Source of the DNA: Streptomyces lincolnensis
GTDB lineage: Bacteria > Actinomycetota > Actinomycetes > Streptomycetales > Streptomycetaceae
Reading direction: 5' to 3'
Assembly: GCF_001685355.1 (NCBI RefSeq)
Contig: NZ_CP016438.1
Coordinates: 8,928,001-8,992,000, forward strand
DNA length: 64,000 bases
Positions 8,620 to 17,619 of this stretch are shown in pieces. The stretch's first letter is position 1; each line of letters starts with the position of its first letter. The position numbers and the translations under genes are program-made. The notes under the pieces are model-generated. The model did no database searches. It was not told the origin of the DNA and saw only the letters and a list, made by a program, of their open reading frames with translations.

Positions 8620-9558
8620 ATGATCGAGGCACATCAACTGACGAAGAGGTACGGGGAGAAGACGGCCGTCGACCAGCTGGACTTCGTCGTACGGCCGGGC
8701 TCTGTGACCGGCTTCCTCGGGCCCAACGGCGCGGGGAAGTCCACGACCATGCGCATGATCGTCGGGCTGGACGCCCCGACGAGCGGGTCCGTGAAGGTCA
8801 ACGGGCGCCACTACGCCCGGCATCGCGCGCCGCTCCAGGAGGTGGGCGCGCTGCTGGAGGCGAAGTCGATCCACCCGGGCCGTTCGGCGTACCAGCATCT
8901 CAATGCGCTCGCGCTGACGCACGGGATTCCGCGCCGGCGGGTGGAGGAGGTCATCGACCTCGCCGGGCTGGGCAGCGTGGCGAAGAAGCGGGCCGGTGCC
9001 TTCTCGCTCGGCATGGGCCAGCGGCTCGGCATCGCGGCGGCGCTGCTGGGTGATCCGCAGACGGTGATGCTGGACGAGCCGGTCAACGGGCTGGATCCCG
9101 AGGGGGTGTTGTGGATCCGGAATCTTCTGACGGGGCTCGCGGCCGAGGGCCGGACGGTGTTCGTGTCGTCGCATCTGATGAGCGAGATGGCGCTGGTCGC
9201 GGACCACCTGATCATCGTGGGGCGCGGCCGGCTGCTGGCGGACACCACCGTGCAGGACCTGGTCCGTGAGGCGGGCGGCAACACCGTGACGGTGGCCGCA
9301 CAGGATCCGGCCCGGCTGCGCGAGGTCCTGGTGGGGCATGGCGTCGAGATCACCGGTCGGGCCGGCTCCGAGGACCTGCACGTGACCGGCCTGACCGCCC
9401 GCGAGATCGGGCTGAAGGCGGCGGAACACGGGATCGCCCTGTTCGAGTTGAGCGCGCGGACGGTGTCGCTGGAGGAGGCGTTCATGGACCTGACGAGGGA
9501 TGCCGTGGAGTACCACGGTTCCACGACCGGCATCGAGACCCCTGAGAGGGCGGCATGA
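8620..9558 (+). CDS. ABC transporter ATP-binding protein (drug/antibiotic export type)
   Basis: 312 residues. It shows Walker A GPNGAGKST (about 37-45), the signature region FSLGMGQRLG, Walker B VMLDEPVNGLDP and the switch His in FVSSHLMSEM. The C-terminal 80 residues, with TVSLEEAFMDLT, are typical of the DrrA/BcrA-like ABC-2 ATPases. GGGAGAGGGA sits 7 nt before the ATG. It overlaps the permease gene by 4 bp (ATGA) and heads an operon with a histidine kinase and response regulator. That layout usually means the kinase senses a cell-envelope-active compound which the exporter removes. Confidence 0.92.
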   Translation: MIEAHQLTKRYGEKTAVDQLDFVVRPGSVTGFLGPNGAGKSTTMRMIVGLDAPTSGSVKVNGRHYARHRAPLQEVGALLEAKSIHPGRSAYQHLNALALTHGIPRRRVEEVIDLAGLGSVAKKRAGAFSLGMGQRLGIAAALLGDPQTVMLDEPVNGLDPEGVLWIRNLLTGLAAEGRTVFVSSHLMSEMALVADHLIIVGRGRLLADTTVQDLVREAGGNTVTVAAQDPARLREVLVGHGVEITGRAGSEDLHVTGLTAREIGLKAAEHGIALFELSARTVSLEEAFMDLTRDAVEYHGSTTGIETPERAA

Positions 9559-10397
9559 GCACGCTGACCGCGATACCGGAGACGCCCGAGACGGCCCCCG
9601 TTCGGCCTGCCTACCGGGTGACCGGACGGCGCGTACTGCGCGCTGAGTGGGCCAAGCTGTGGTCCCTGCGCTCGACGTGGATCACGCTGGGTCTGGCCCT
9701 GGTCTTCCTGGTGGCGGTCGGGGCGATCGCCGCCGTGCAGTACGAGTCCCAGGTCAGCGGCGGTCAACAGCCGGGCGAGGACTTCGTCGGCGCGACCTCC
9801 GTGAGTCTGGCCCTGTTCGGTGTGAACTTCGCCAAGATCGCCCTGGGCGTGCTCGGCGTGCTGGTCACGGCCGGTGAGTACTCGACCGGCATGATCCGCT
9901 CGACGCTGGCGGCGGTGCCGCGCCGGCTGCCCGTGCTGTGGTCCAAGGCGGCGATGTTCGGGCTGGTCTCCCTGGTGGTGGGCACGGTCGGCGTGTTCGT
10001 CGCCTTCCTCTTCACCGGCGCGATCGTGTCCGGCACGCCCGCGGCCGTCGGCATCTCGGACGCGGGTGTCGTACGCAGCCTGCTGGGAGCGGGGCTCTAC
10101 CTCGGTTTGGTCGGAGTGCTCGGCGCGGCCTTGGGCGCCTTGCTGCGGTCGGTCGCGGGCGGGATCTCGGTCCTGGTCGGCGCGTTGATGATGGTGTCGC
10201 TGCTGCTCTCACTGGTGCCCAGCTCCTGGCAGGACAACGTCGGCAAGTACCTGCCCGACGCCGCGGGGGAGTCGATCTTCGCCCTGACGCACGATGCCTC
10301 CACGTTGTCCCCGACGGGCGGGTTGCTGGTCTTCGTCGGCTGGACGGCGCTCGCGCTGGCGGGGGCGGCGTACCGGCTTGTGCGCCGGGACGTCTGA
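9555..10397 (+). CDS. ABC-2 type permease
   Basis: 280 residues with six hydrophobic spans: about 40-60, 90-110, 135-160, 175-200, 205-225 and 255-275. The N-terminal RVLRAEWAKLWSLRSTW is the standard amphipathic opening of ABC-2 permeases. It overlaps the ATPase gene by ATGA and is its membrane partner. The stop codon lies inside the first copy of an 18-bp tandem duplication (10391-10428) which separates it from the kinase gene. Confidence 0.9.
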   Translation: MSTLTAIPETPETAPVRPAYRVTGRRVLRAEWAKLWSLRSTWITLGLALVFLVAVGAIAAVQYESQVSGGQQPGEDFVGATSVSLALFGVNFAKIALGVLGVLVTAGEYSTGMIRSTLAAVPRRLPVLWSKAAMFGLVSLVVGTVGVFVAFLFTGAIVSGTPAAVGISDAGVVRSLLGAGLYLGLVGVLGAALGALLRSVAGGISVLVGALMMVSLLLSLVPSSWQDNVGKYLPDAAGESIFALTHDASTLSPTGGLLVFVGWTALALAGAAYRLVRRDV

Positions 10398-10428
10398 CGA
10401 CCCGCACTGACGTCTGACGACCCGCACT
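10391..10428 (+). repeat. Tandem 18-bp duplication at the permease stop codon
   Basis: CGTCTGACGACCCGCACT occurs at 10391-10408 and again at 10411-10428. The duplicated unit includes the permease stop TGA. It pushes the kinase start away from the permease end and so removes the overlap seen elsewhere in this operon. Confidence 0.85.
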
Positions 10429-10445
10429 ATGGACAGGTGACCTCC

Positions 10446-11726
10446 ATGACCACCGACGACCTGAGCGGGACGGGCCTGCTGCTCGCCCGCCTGGGCCGGA
10501 TCGGCCGGCGGCTGCGGCAGGCGGACCGGGCGCACCCGTGGGCGCTGGATGCCACCGTCGTAGGGCTGGTCTTCCTGATCTTCTGCCTGCCGGACGTGGT
10601 GGACGGGGGCGCGGTGGACGGTGACGCCCCGCGCGAGTTCCGCGTCCTGTTCACCGGGCTGCCCGTGGCGGAGATCCTCGCCCTTCAGGCCGGGCTGGTG
10701 CTGCCGTTGCTGTGGCGGCGTCGAAAGCCGCTGATGGCGTTCGGTGCCGTCGCGGGCGTGTTCGTCCTCCAGTGGTCGCTCCAGGTCGCGCTGCGCGCGG
10801 ATGTCGCCCTGTTCATCACCCTGTACAGCCTGGCTCTGCATGGGCGGCTACGGCACCTGCCGTGGGCCTGCGGGGTCGCGGCAGGTGCGATGGGGCTGGT
10901 CGCGGTGCGGGTCTCGGCGGCGATGCCGGTCTGGGACGCCTTGTTCTTCCTCCTGGCCACCACGACCGCCGCCGTCGCGCTCGGGCTGATGGTGCGGATC
11001 CGCCGGGCCCAGCTCGCCGGGCTGCGGGACCGGGCGGCCCGTCTGGAGATCGAGCGCGACCAGCGCAGCAGGCTGGCGACCGCCACCGAGCGCACAAGGG
11101 TGGCCCGCGAGATGCACGACATCGTCGGCCACAACCTGGCCGTCATCATCACCCTCGCCGACGCCGGCGCGTACGCCGCCGACATCGCCCCCGCACGGGG
11201 CAAGGAGACCCTGCTGATGATCGGAGACACCGGCCGTCAGGCACTGAGCGAGCTGCGGCGCGTGCTCGGCGTCCTGCGCGAGGAGAGCGACGGTCTCAAG
11301 AACGAGCCCGAACTCAGCCCGCAGCCCGGCATCGCGGACATCGACGCCCTGTGCGCCGGCATACGCACCGCCGGACCGGAGGTCGTCTACCGCACCAGCG
11401 GGGACATGGACGTACTGGACAGCGGAGTACAGCTGACGGTCTACCGCATCGTGCAGGAAGCTCTCACCAACACCCTCAAGCATGCCGGTGCCGCCACCCG
11501 GGTCGACCTTGAGATCGCCGCGCAGGACACGCAGTTGACCCTACGAGTTCGGGACACCGGCTCGTCCGGCCCGACCGGGCCGCCGAACGAGGAAGGACAT
11601 GGGCTGGTGGGTATGCGCGAGCGAGCAGCTCTCTACCGAGGAACCGTGAGCGCGGGACCCGTGCCGGGCGGCGGATGGAGCGTCGAGGCCACGCTCGACC
11701 TCACTCCGCGAGGGAGCGCCGGATGA
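10446..11726 (+). CDS. Histidine kinase (HisKA_3/NarL-type sensor)
   Basis: 426 residues. The N-terminal half has five or six hydrophobic helices (VVGLVFLIFCLP, LALQAGLVLPLLW, VAGVFVLQWSL and others) and no large extracytoplasmic loop, so it probably senses within the membrane. The dimerisation box REMHDIVGHNLAVI carries the phospho-accepting His near residue 224. The ATPase part has EALTNTLKHAG (N box), LRVRDTG and GHGLVGMRERAALY (G box). The ATG at 10446 has AGGTGA at 5 nt; a GTG at 10437 is a less likely start. It overlaps the response regulator by ATGA. Confidence 0.92.
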   Translation: MTTDDLSGTGLLLARLGRIGRRLRQADRAHPWALDATVVGLVFLIFCLPDVVDGGAVDGDAPREFRVLFTGLPVAEILALQAGLVLPLLWRRRKPLMAFGAVAGVFVLQWSLQVALRADVALFITLYSLALHGRLRHLPWACGVAAGAMGLVAVRVSAAMPVWDALFFLLATTTAAVALGLMVRIRRAQLAGLRDRAARLEIERDQRSRLATATERTRVAREMHDIVGHNLAVIITLADAGAYAADIAPARGKETLLMIGDTGRQALSELRRVLGVLREESDGLKNEPELSPQPGIADIDALCAGIRTAGPEVVYRTSGDMDVLDSGVQLTVYRIVQEALTNTLKHAGAATRVDLEIAAQDTQLTLRVRDTGSSGPTGPPNEEGHGLVGMRERAALYRGTVSAGPVPGGGWSVEATLDLTPRGSAG

Positions 11727-12391
11727 CCACCGTGCTCATCGTGGACGACCAGCAGCTCCAACGCTACGGCTTCCGCCTGCTGTTGGAATCCATCCCCGAG
11801 ACCGACGTGGTCGGCGAAGCCGCCCACGGAGCCGAGGCGGTGCGCATGACGGCCGACCTGCGCCCCGACGTCGTCCTCATGGACGTACGCATGCCGGGCA
11901 TGGACGGCATCGAGGCCACCCGGCGCATCATCGCCTCCGGGGGACGCTCCCGCGTCCTCGTCCTGACCACCTTCGACGTCGACGAATACGTCCACGACGC
12001 GCTGCGCGCCGGTGCGAGCGGCTTCCTCCTCAAGGACGCACGCCCCGACGAACTCCTCGCGGGTATCCGCGCGGTCGCCCACGGCGATGCCGTCATCGCC
12101 CCCGCCCTCACCCGCCGTCTCCTGGACGAGTTCACCCACCAGCTGCGGCACCGCACGGCCGATGCCGCCGAGGATCCGCAGCTCGCCTCGTTGACCGACC
12201 GCGAGCGCGAGATCCTCGTCGCCATCGGCAAGGGCTGGACCAACGGGGAGATCGCCGACCGCTTCGTGCTGTCCGAGTCCACCGTCAAGACCCACGTCGG
12301 CCGGGTCCTCGCCAAGATCGGCGCCCGCGACCGCATCCAGGCCGTGATCTTCGCCTACGACCTGGGGCTCGCCCGGCCCAGCCCGGGTTGA
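11723..12391 (+). CDS. NarL/LuxR-type response regulator
   Basis: 222 residues. The receiver domain has VDDQQ, the phospho-acceptor Asp in VVLMDVRMPGMDG (about residue 53), TTFD and the Lys in LLKDARP. The output domain has LTDREREILVAIGKGWTNGEIADRF and STVKTHVGRVLAKIGARDR, a LuxR-type helix-turn-helix. It is coupled to the kinase by a 4-bp overlap and most likely controls the exporter operon at 8620. Confidence 0.95.
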   Translation: MTTVLIVDDQQLQRYGFRLLLESIPETDVVGEAAHGAEAVRMTADLRPDVVLMDVRMPGMDGIEATRRIIASGGRSRVLVLTTFDVDEYVHDALRAGASGFLLKDARPDELLAGIRAVAHGDAVIAPALTRRLLDEFTHQLRHRTADAAEDPQLASLTDREREILVAIGKGWTNGEIADRFVLSESTVKTHVGRVLAKIGARDRIQAVIFAYDLGLARPSPG

Positions 12392-12417
12392 GCCGGTGGG
12401 AGAGCCGGGCCCATGGC

Positions 12418-13086
12418 TCAGCTCGCGTCGGCGGCGCCGGTGACCACGTCGACGGCGTGGCGGCGATGCGTGGCGAAGAGGCCGAGAGCCGTGTCGGTGT
12501 CCCGGGCGCGCAGCGCGGCGACGAGCTCGCGGTGTTCGCGCGGGACGCAGTCGAGATAGCCCTCGGTGCTGCGGCCGATCCGGGTCAGCAGGAACAGGTG
12601 GACCTGGCACCGGATGCCGTCCCACGCGTCGGCGAGACGCCGATGTCCCGCGGCCGCGAACACCGCGTCGTGGAAGGCGATGTCCCACCGCACCATCTCG
12701 TGCGCGTCCACAGCCCGTTCCATCATGTCGGCCGTCTTCGCCACGGACGCGAGGTCCTCGTCCGAAGCACGCGCGATCACCTCACGGACGGCGAGGTCCT
12801 CCAGCGCGCCGCGCAGGCTGTCGAGCTCGGCCACGTCCTCGGTGGACAGCGTCGTCACCGTCGTACCCCGATGCCACGCACAGCGGACCAGACCCTCGCG
12901 CTCCAGCACCCGCAGCGCCTCGCGCACCGGCCCGCGGCTGACGTCCATCTCGCCGGACAGTTCCACCTCGCGCAGCTGCTCGCCCGGGGCATAGGCCCCG
13001 CTGAAGATGGCTTCGCGGATGCGGTCCGCGACCTCGTCCGCGAGGCCCCGACGCCGAGCCGGGGACACCTTGCTCTGCTCGCTCAT
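12418..13086 (-). CDS. GntR/FadR-family regulator (FCD domain)
   Basis: 222 residues. A winged helix (residues 13-75) has REAIFSGAYAPGEQLREVEL and VSRGPVREALRVLEREGLV. The all-helical FCD domain follows, with the metal/ligand residues expected in WDIAFHDAVFAAAGHRRL and REHRELVAALRARD. It is divergent from a VOC-protein gene, and two inverted copies of an 18-bp operator lie between them. It therefore probably represses both itself and the VOC/NAD(P)-binding pair until a small organic acid or related ligand binds. Confidence 0.92.
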   Translation of the reverse strand: MSEQSKVSPARRRGLADEVADRIREAIFSGAYAPGEQLREVELSGEMDVSRGPVREALRVLEREGLVRCAWHRGTTVTTLSTEDVAELDSLRGALEDLAVREVIARASDEDLASVAKTADMMERAVDAHEMVRWDIAFHDAVFAAAGHRRLADAWDGIRCQVHLFLLTRIGRSTEGYLDCVPREHRELVAALRARDTDTALGLFATHRRHAVDVVTGAADAS

Positions 13087-13114
13087 GCCCGGTTGGCTCT
13101 CCCTCTTCCGTCAA

Positions 13115-13164
13115 TGTCCTCATGTTAACATTTGGTTTGTTGTCGCAATGTCAACATTAGGACA
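13115..13164. promoter_or_regulatory. Two inverted GntR operator copies
   Basis: TGTCCTCATGTTAACATT at 13115-13132 and, inverted, TGTCCTAATGTTGACATT (complement of 13147-13164) match at 16 of 18 positions. Each contains a near-perfect ATGTTAACAT core. They lie 32 bp apart centre to centre, three helix turns, between the divergent GntR gene and VOC gene. This is a strong candidate for cooperative binding by the GntR protein. Confidence 0.75.
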
Positions 13165-13215
13165 ACGGGTGGAGGCCGACTCCGCCACACCGTTCCCCGG
13201 CAGGAAGGCAATGCC

Positions 13216-13647
13216 ATGACCGTCCTCGACTCCCCGATCCCGCGGTTCCACCTGGCCATGCCCGTCGACGACCTGCCCGCCGCGCGCCGCTTCTACGGCG
13301 GCGTACTGGGCCTGGAGCAGGGCCGCAGCGCGGACACCTGGGTGGACTGGAATCTGCACGGCCACCAGGTGGTCACCCATCTGGCGCCGGAGCGCGCACA
13401 GCGCATACACAACCCGGTCGACGGCCATGACGTCCCGGTGCCGCACTTCGGGCTGATCCTGACGATCCCCGAGTTCCACAAGCTCGCTGAGCGGCTGCGC
13501 GCGGCGGGCACCGACTTCGTCATCGAGCCCTACGTGCGTTTCGCGGGCGAACAGGGCGAGCAGTGGACGATGTTCCTCCTCGACCCGGCCGGGAACGCAC
13601 TGGAGTTCAAGGCGTTCGCCGATGACTCCCAGGTGTTCGCCGCCTGA
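13216..13647 (+). CDS. VOC-family (glyoxalase/dioxygenase fold) protein
   Basis: 143 residues with two beta-alpha-beta-beta-beta units. Possible metal ligands are the His in RFHLAMPV, the His in PHFGLILTI and the Glu in GNALEFKAF. Small single-domain members act as lactoylglutathione lyase-like, dioxygenase or resistance proteins, and the exact reaction cannot be told. The ATG at 13216 has GCAGGAAGG upstream. It lies 59 bp before the NAD(P)-binding protein gene and downstream of the GntR operators, so the pair is probably one induced unit. Confidence 0.8.
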   Translation: MTVLDSPIPRFHLAMPVDDLPAARRFYGGVLGLEQGRSADTWVDWNLHGHQVVTHLAPERAQRIHNPVDGHDVPVPHFGLILTIPEFHKLAERLRAAGTDFVIEPYVRFAGEQGEQWTMFLLDPAGNALEFKAFADDSQVFAA

Positions 13648-13706
13648 GAGGCGGACAGCACCCTCCCCTCACACCTCACCCCTCACACGAAAGACAGGAC
13701 GAGATC

Positions 13707-14360
13707 ATGAAGGTGTTCCAGATCGGCGCTGCCGGAGGGGTCGGCCACCGCCTCACCCGGCTTCTCACCGACCGCGGGGACTCGGTGACCGGCATGCACC
13801 GAGGGCCCGCTCAGGGCGAGACCGTGCGGGAGGCCGGGGGCACTCCGGTGACCGGTGATCTCATCGCCGACTCGGTCGACGACCTCGCGCAGAGGATGCG
13901 CGGCCATGACGCCGTGGTCTTCTCGGCCGGGGCGCACGGCACCGGCATGGACAAGACCACCCTGATCGACGGCAAGGGCCTCCAGAAGGCCGCCGACGCG
14001 GCCGTCCTGGCCGGAGCGGCGCGTTTCGTGCTCGTCTCGGTGTTCCCCGACGCGCTGCGCGGCGGCGCGGCCGGTGAGGGCTTCGAGCACTACATCAAGG
14101 TCAAGAAGACCGCCGACGTCTACCTGACGCGGACAGACCTCGACTGGCTGATCGTCCGCCCCGGGACCCTCCTGGACACCCCCGGCTCCGGCCGTGTCAC
14201 CGCCGGGCTCGCCGTCGAATACGGCGACGTGCACCGCGACGACGTCGCCGCCTTCATCGACGCCGCCCTCCACGAGCCCCGCCTGAGCCGCGTGATCGTG
14301 GAACTCACCTCCGGCGACACCGCCGTCGCCGAGGCCGTCGCACAGCTCGCGGCCGCCTGA
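13707..14360 (+). CDS. NAD(P)-binding SDR-type protein
   Basis: 217 residues. The start MKVFQIGAAGGVGHRLTRLL holds the GxxGxxG nucleotide-binding turn. VVFSAGAHGTG and LVSVFPDAL follow the atypical SDR (NmrA/YwnB-like) pattern, and YIKVKKTADVYL supplies the Tyr/Lys region. YwnB-type proteins reduce flavins or sense NADPH; the substrate is unknown. It is probably cotranscribed with the VOC protein. Between the two genes CCCCTCACAC is repeated. Confidence 0.85.
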   Translation: MKVFQIGAAGGVGHRLTRLLTDRGDSVTGMHRGPAQGETVREAGGTPVTGDLIADSVDDLAQRMRGHDAVVFSAGAHGTGMDKTTLIDGKGLQKAADAAVLAGAARFVLVSVFPDALRGGAAGEGFEHYIKVKKTADVYLTRTDLDWLIVRPGTLLDTPGSGRVTAGLAVEYGDVHRDDVAAFIDAALHEPRLSRVIVELTSGDTAVAEAVAQLAAA

Positions 14361-14525
14361 GCGGTGGAAACCAGCAGGGTCCCGCCAGGTCATGCCACCG
14401 ACGGAGAGCTCGACCTCCTGGGCGGGCGCGGGAGGCCGGGATGTACGGCGTCCGTATCAGCGGAGCGATACGTCCCGGCGCGGGGAGGGATGCGCGTTGC
14501 TGGGCCGGGATCCTCGGCGAGGTGG

Positions 14526-14813
14526 TCAGGCCCGGCCGGCGAGCTCGTAGCCGGCCTCGTCGACGGCGGCGCGGACGGCCTCCTCGTCGAGCGGGGCGGC
14601 GGACGTGACGGTCACCTCGCCGGTCTTGGCGACGGCCGTGACCGCGGTGACGCCGTCCAGCGCGGATATCTCCTGCGAGACCGCGCCCTCGCAGTGACCG
14701 CAGGTCATGCCGGACACCTTGTAGACGGCGGTGACGCCGACGCCCTGGACGTCGACCGTGGTGTCGGTGCCGCAGGAGCCGGAGCCGCAGCAGGAGTTCG
14801 TCTCGGTGGTCAT
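14526..14813 (-). CDS. copZ: Copper chaperone (heavy-metal-associated domain)
   Basis: 95 residues. The HMA fold carries the Cu(I)-binding motif GMTCGHC near residue 44 and the usual SAAPLDEEAVRAAVDEAGY ending. The N-terminal extension has extra thiols (NSCCGSGSCGTD), which could bind another copper. It hands copper to an exporting P-type ATPase, but no copA is in the window. The start at 14813 has GGAGGA 8 nt upstream. The CsoR-type operator about 80 bp upstream indicates induction by copper. Confidence 0.9.
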   Translation of the reverse strand: MTTETNSCCGSGSCGTDTTVDVQGVGVTAVYKVSGMTCGHCEGAVSQEISALDGVTAVTAVAKTGEVTVTSAAPLDEEAVRAAVDEAGYELAGRA

Positions 14814-14894
14814 CGCTTCTTCCTCCGAACGTGGGTGCATGGGTCGTCATCCGGGAGAGGTGGTGCCTCAGGCCTCTCGCCAGATGCCAACACT

Positions 14895-14911
14895 ATACCC
14901 CCTAGGGGTAT
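14895..14911. promoter_or_regulatory. CsoR-type copper operator upstream of copZ
   Basis: ATACCCCCTAGGGGTAT is a near-exact match to the known CsoR operator type (ATACCCC and GGGGTAT arms around CTA). It lies about 82 bp upstream of the copZ start. CsoR releases such sites when it binds Cu(I). No csoR gene is in the window. The rest of 14814-15130 shows nothing I can name. Confidence 0.85.
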
Positions 14912-15130
14912 TTGGTGGTGGGCCTGTGGTGCCGCTCACATGGGTCTGTCTACGAGGGGTCCGCCTGCTGCTGAGCGCCCGTGCGGGCCACGGGTGCGAC
15001 CGAGAGCACTCCGAGCCCGTCCGGGCACGTGGGTCACCTGCGCCCAGGGGCTCCGTTCCGGATGCCGCATGCGAAGCACCTGCTCCCCGCCCGGTGCGCG
15101 GCCGCCATGCTGCTCAGTCGGACCCGACGG

Positions 15131-16009
15131 TCACGCGGCCATCATCAGCAGCATCGCGGACATGGTCCCGCCCATGCCGATGTGCGCCGCGAGGGCCGCA
15201 TCCGGCGCCGCCCCGAGCTTGCGGCGTCGGCCGTGCCCGCGCCGCTCCGTCGTCCTGCTCCTGTCCCACACCGAGACCGTCAAGGACGCCAGGAAGACGA
15301 ACACCGTGTCCGGCATGGCGAGCAGCCAGCGCCCCAGGCCGAATCCGGAGCCGGCGCTGCGGCCGCCCCTGCCGACTCCCCGTGCCCTCGCCCACGCGGA
15401 TGCCCCGATGGACAGCAGGAAGTAGACGGCGAGCGCCACGATCACGAACCGCCACACGGAGCCGGACCCCGCAGAGGCAGTGGTACCGGCCGCGCTGTGC
15501 GCCGTGCCCTGCATGTCCATCCCGTGCGTGCCACCCGCGCCGTGCATGTCCACGCCGCCCATGTGGTGAGAGTCCGCCGTACTCGCCGTGCTCTCCATCC
15601 CCGGCATGTGTGCCATGGAATGTCCGCCGCCCAGCGCGAGGACCGGTCCGGACGACGTGCTCGTCATGGCCAGCGTCATGATCACCATGCCCGCGCTGCC
15701 GACGATGAGGTGGACCCAGTGGCGGCCGCGTTTCCACCCGCCCTCGCACGTGTGCCTGACCGCCACCGCCACGCCCCCGAGCCCCAGGACGCCGAACGCC
15801 ACCGCCCACCACATGCCGAGGCCCGCGTACCAGCCGACCGTCGCGGGCAGCGCCATGGCGGCCATGGACAGGCCCATCAACAGGTCGCCGCCCGCCGCGA
15901 ATCGGGCCTCACCGCGTGTGGTCACCACCCGGACCGCACTGACGGCGGCCACCAGGGCGGCGACCAGCGCGATGGCCCAACTGAGCGCCGTAACTGCCAT
16001 GTTCACCAT
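15131..16009 (-). CDS. DUF5134 membrane protein with His/Met-rich loop
   Basis: 292 residues with about seven hydrophobic helices (ALSWAIALVAALVAAVSAV, LMGLSMAAMALPATV, MWWAVAFGVLGLGGVAVAV, WVHLIVGSAGMVIMTLAM, FVIVALAVYFLLSIG and others). Between helices four and five lies a loop of about 50 residues dense in His and Met (GGGHSMAHMPGM, DSHHMGGVDMHGAGG, HGMDMQG), typical copper ligands. DUF5134 proteins occur beside copper genes in Streptomyces and their function is not established. It lies downstream of copZ's regulatory region but is transcribed in its own right. Confidence 0.8.
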   Translation of the reverse strand: MVNMAVTALSWAIALVAALVAAVSAVRVVTTRGEARFAAGGDLLMGLSMAAMALPATVGWYAGLGMWWAVAFGVLGLGGVAVAVRHTCEGGWKRGRHWVHLIVGSAGMVIMTLAMTSTSSGPVLALGGGHSMAHMPGMESTASTADSHHMGGVDMHGAGGTHGMDMQGTAHSAAGTTASAGSGSVWRFVIVALAVYFLLSIGASAWARARGVGRGGRSAGSGFGLGRWLLAMPDTVFVFLASLTVSVWDRSRTTERRGHGRRRKLGAAPDAALAAHIGMGGTMSAMLLMMAA

Positions 16010-16249
16010 CCCGATCGTCCGAACTGGGCGGGCCTGCGCTGCCGACTCCGCCTCCCCGTGCGGGGTGCCTGGGGAGGCGCGGCGTTCGCTTCAACTGCTA
16101 GTGCCCTTAGTACGTCGTGGGGTTGGGGAGCGTTCAGGTGAGCGGCGCGTACTGGCCGAGCGGATTGTCGCCGTCGGCCCGGAAGGTCTCATGCGGTGGG
16201 CCGTCGCGGCCCAGGGGGCGGCATCCCTCGAACGAGAGGACGAGTGGAG

Positions 16250-16590
16250 CTCATGAGAATCGGACAGCTCGCAGCGGCGGCACAGCCGTCCGCTGGGCGT
16301 ACGGGGTGTTCCTCACCCTGTGAGTCGCGCTGGCCGTACTCGTCCACAGCGCCGACGCCGGTGGCTGCGCCATGCCGGGCATGCAGCACTGCACCACGGC
16401 GAGCATCGACTCCGTACAGCTCGTCGCGCCCGGCCGGAGCGCGTTCGACCCGTCGGCGGACCTGCGGCAGGCCGTGGCCGGCCGCGCGCCCGGCGCTACG
16501 GTCGGCCGCTCCCCGCCCGACCTGTCCGTCCTGTCTCAACTGCGCATACAGGCAGCGCCGGACGGCGCGCGATGTGCCGTCCCTCCGTGA
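16250..16590 (+). pseudogene. DUF6153-like gene interrupted by TGA
   Basis: One frame reads TAVRWAYGVFLTL, then TGA at 16321-16323, then VALAVLVHSADAGG, AMPGMQHCTTASIDSVQL and SPPDLSVLSQLRI. Short secreted DUF6153 proteins of Streptomyces have this plan: a hydrophobic helix, Met/His/Cys-rich middle and conserved PPDLSVLSxLRI end. Here the helix is cut by the stop. No start codon with a ribosome site exists in this frame; the nearby ATG 16253 is in another frame. It is a broken member of the copper locus. Confidence 0.65.
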
Positions 16591-16627
16591 CCACATCGGC
16601 AGTTGCGACACAGAGGACACCCAGACG

Positions 16628-17612
16628 ATGAGCAGCGTCAACCGCCGCTCCCGCCGTGATCGACCTGGGCGGCGGCATCATGCCCAAGACCTGGGCCTTC
16701 GACGGCCGCACCCCCGGCAGGGAGGTCCGGTTCTCGGTCGGTGACACCCTGGTCGCCGAGCTGTCGAACCAGTTGCCGAACAAGACCACCACGTCGATCC
16801 ACTGGCATGGCATCGCGCTGCGCAACGACATGGACGGTGTGCCGCCTGCCACCCGGACCGCCGTCCGGGTCGGCTCCACCTTCACCTACCGCTTCATCGC
16901 CGACGCCCCGGGCACGTACTTCTTCCACCCGCACGTCGGCGTCCAGCTCGACCGCGGCCTGTACGCCCCGCTGATCGTCGAGGACCCCGAGGAGACCGTC
17001 GCGTACGACGACGAGTGGGTCGTCCTCCTCGACGACTGGATCGACGGCGTCACCGGCACCCCCGACGAGGTCTTCGCCGAGCATGCTCATGGGCGCCGAG
17101 AGCGACCTGCTCGGCGGTGACGCCGGCGACGTGAAGTACCCCGAGCCCGGCAAGAAGGTACGGCTCCGGATCATCAACGCCAGCGGGGGCACCGCCTACC
17201 GCGTCGCCCTCGGCGGCCACAAGCTGACCATCACCCACACCGACGGCTTCCCGGTACAGCAGCAGGAGGTGGACGCCCTGTTGGTGGGCATGGGCGAGCG
17301 TTATGACGTCCTCGTCACCCATGGCGACGGAGTCTTCCCGCGCGTTGCCCTTGCGGAGGGCAAGAACGCAGGCGGCCTACAACTGGGCCATCAGGCACGC
17401 CGTTCGACATGAAGGACCCCGAGGCGGGCCCGATCCTCATCGAGGAAGGCCAGCGCGTACGGCTCGACTTCTTCAACGATACCGACATGTGGCACCCCGA
17501 TGCACCTGCATGGCCACACGTACCAACTCGGCGCCCCGGGCCACGCAAGGACTGTCACAACGCGTACCACGGTGAGGCCGGGATGATGGCTAACGTGGCG
17601 TACCAGGCCTGA
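16628..17612 (+). pseudogene. Multicopper oxidase gene shattered by deletions and frameshifts
   Basis: Pieces of a CopA/CueO-like oxidase appear in order but in different frames: a twin-arginine-like start MSSVNRRSRR (16628); IDLGGGIMPKTWAFDG, SIHWHGIAL and YFFHPHVG (16656-17080); GAESDLLGGDAGDVKYP to DALLVGMGERYDVLV (17083-17340); MKDPEAGPILIEEGQRVRLDFFNDTDMWHP (17409-17500); MHLHGHTYQLGAPG in the next frame (17501-17545); and DCHNAYHGEAGMM back in the former frame. Copper-ligand motifs of all four clusters are still readable, so decay is recent. At least four indels, a missing signal peptide and a lost linker make it non-functional. Confidence 0.85.
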
Positions 17613-17619
17613 CCGTACT

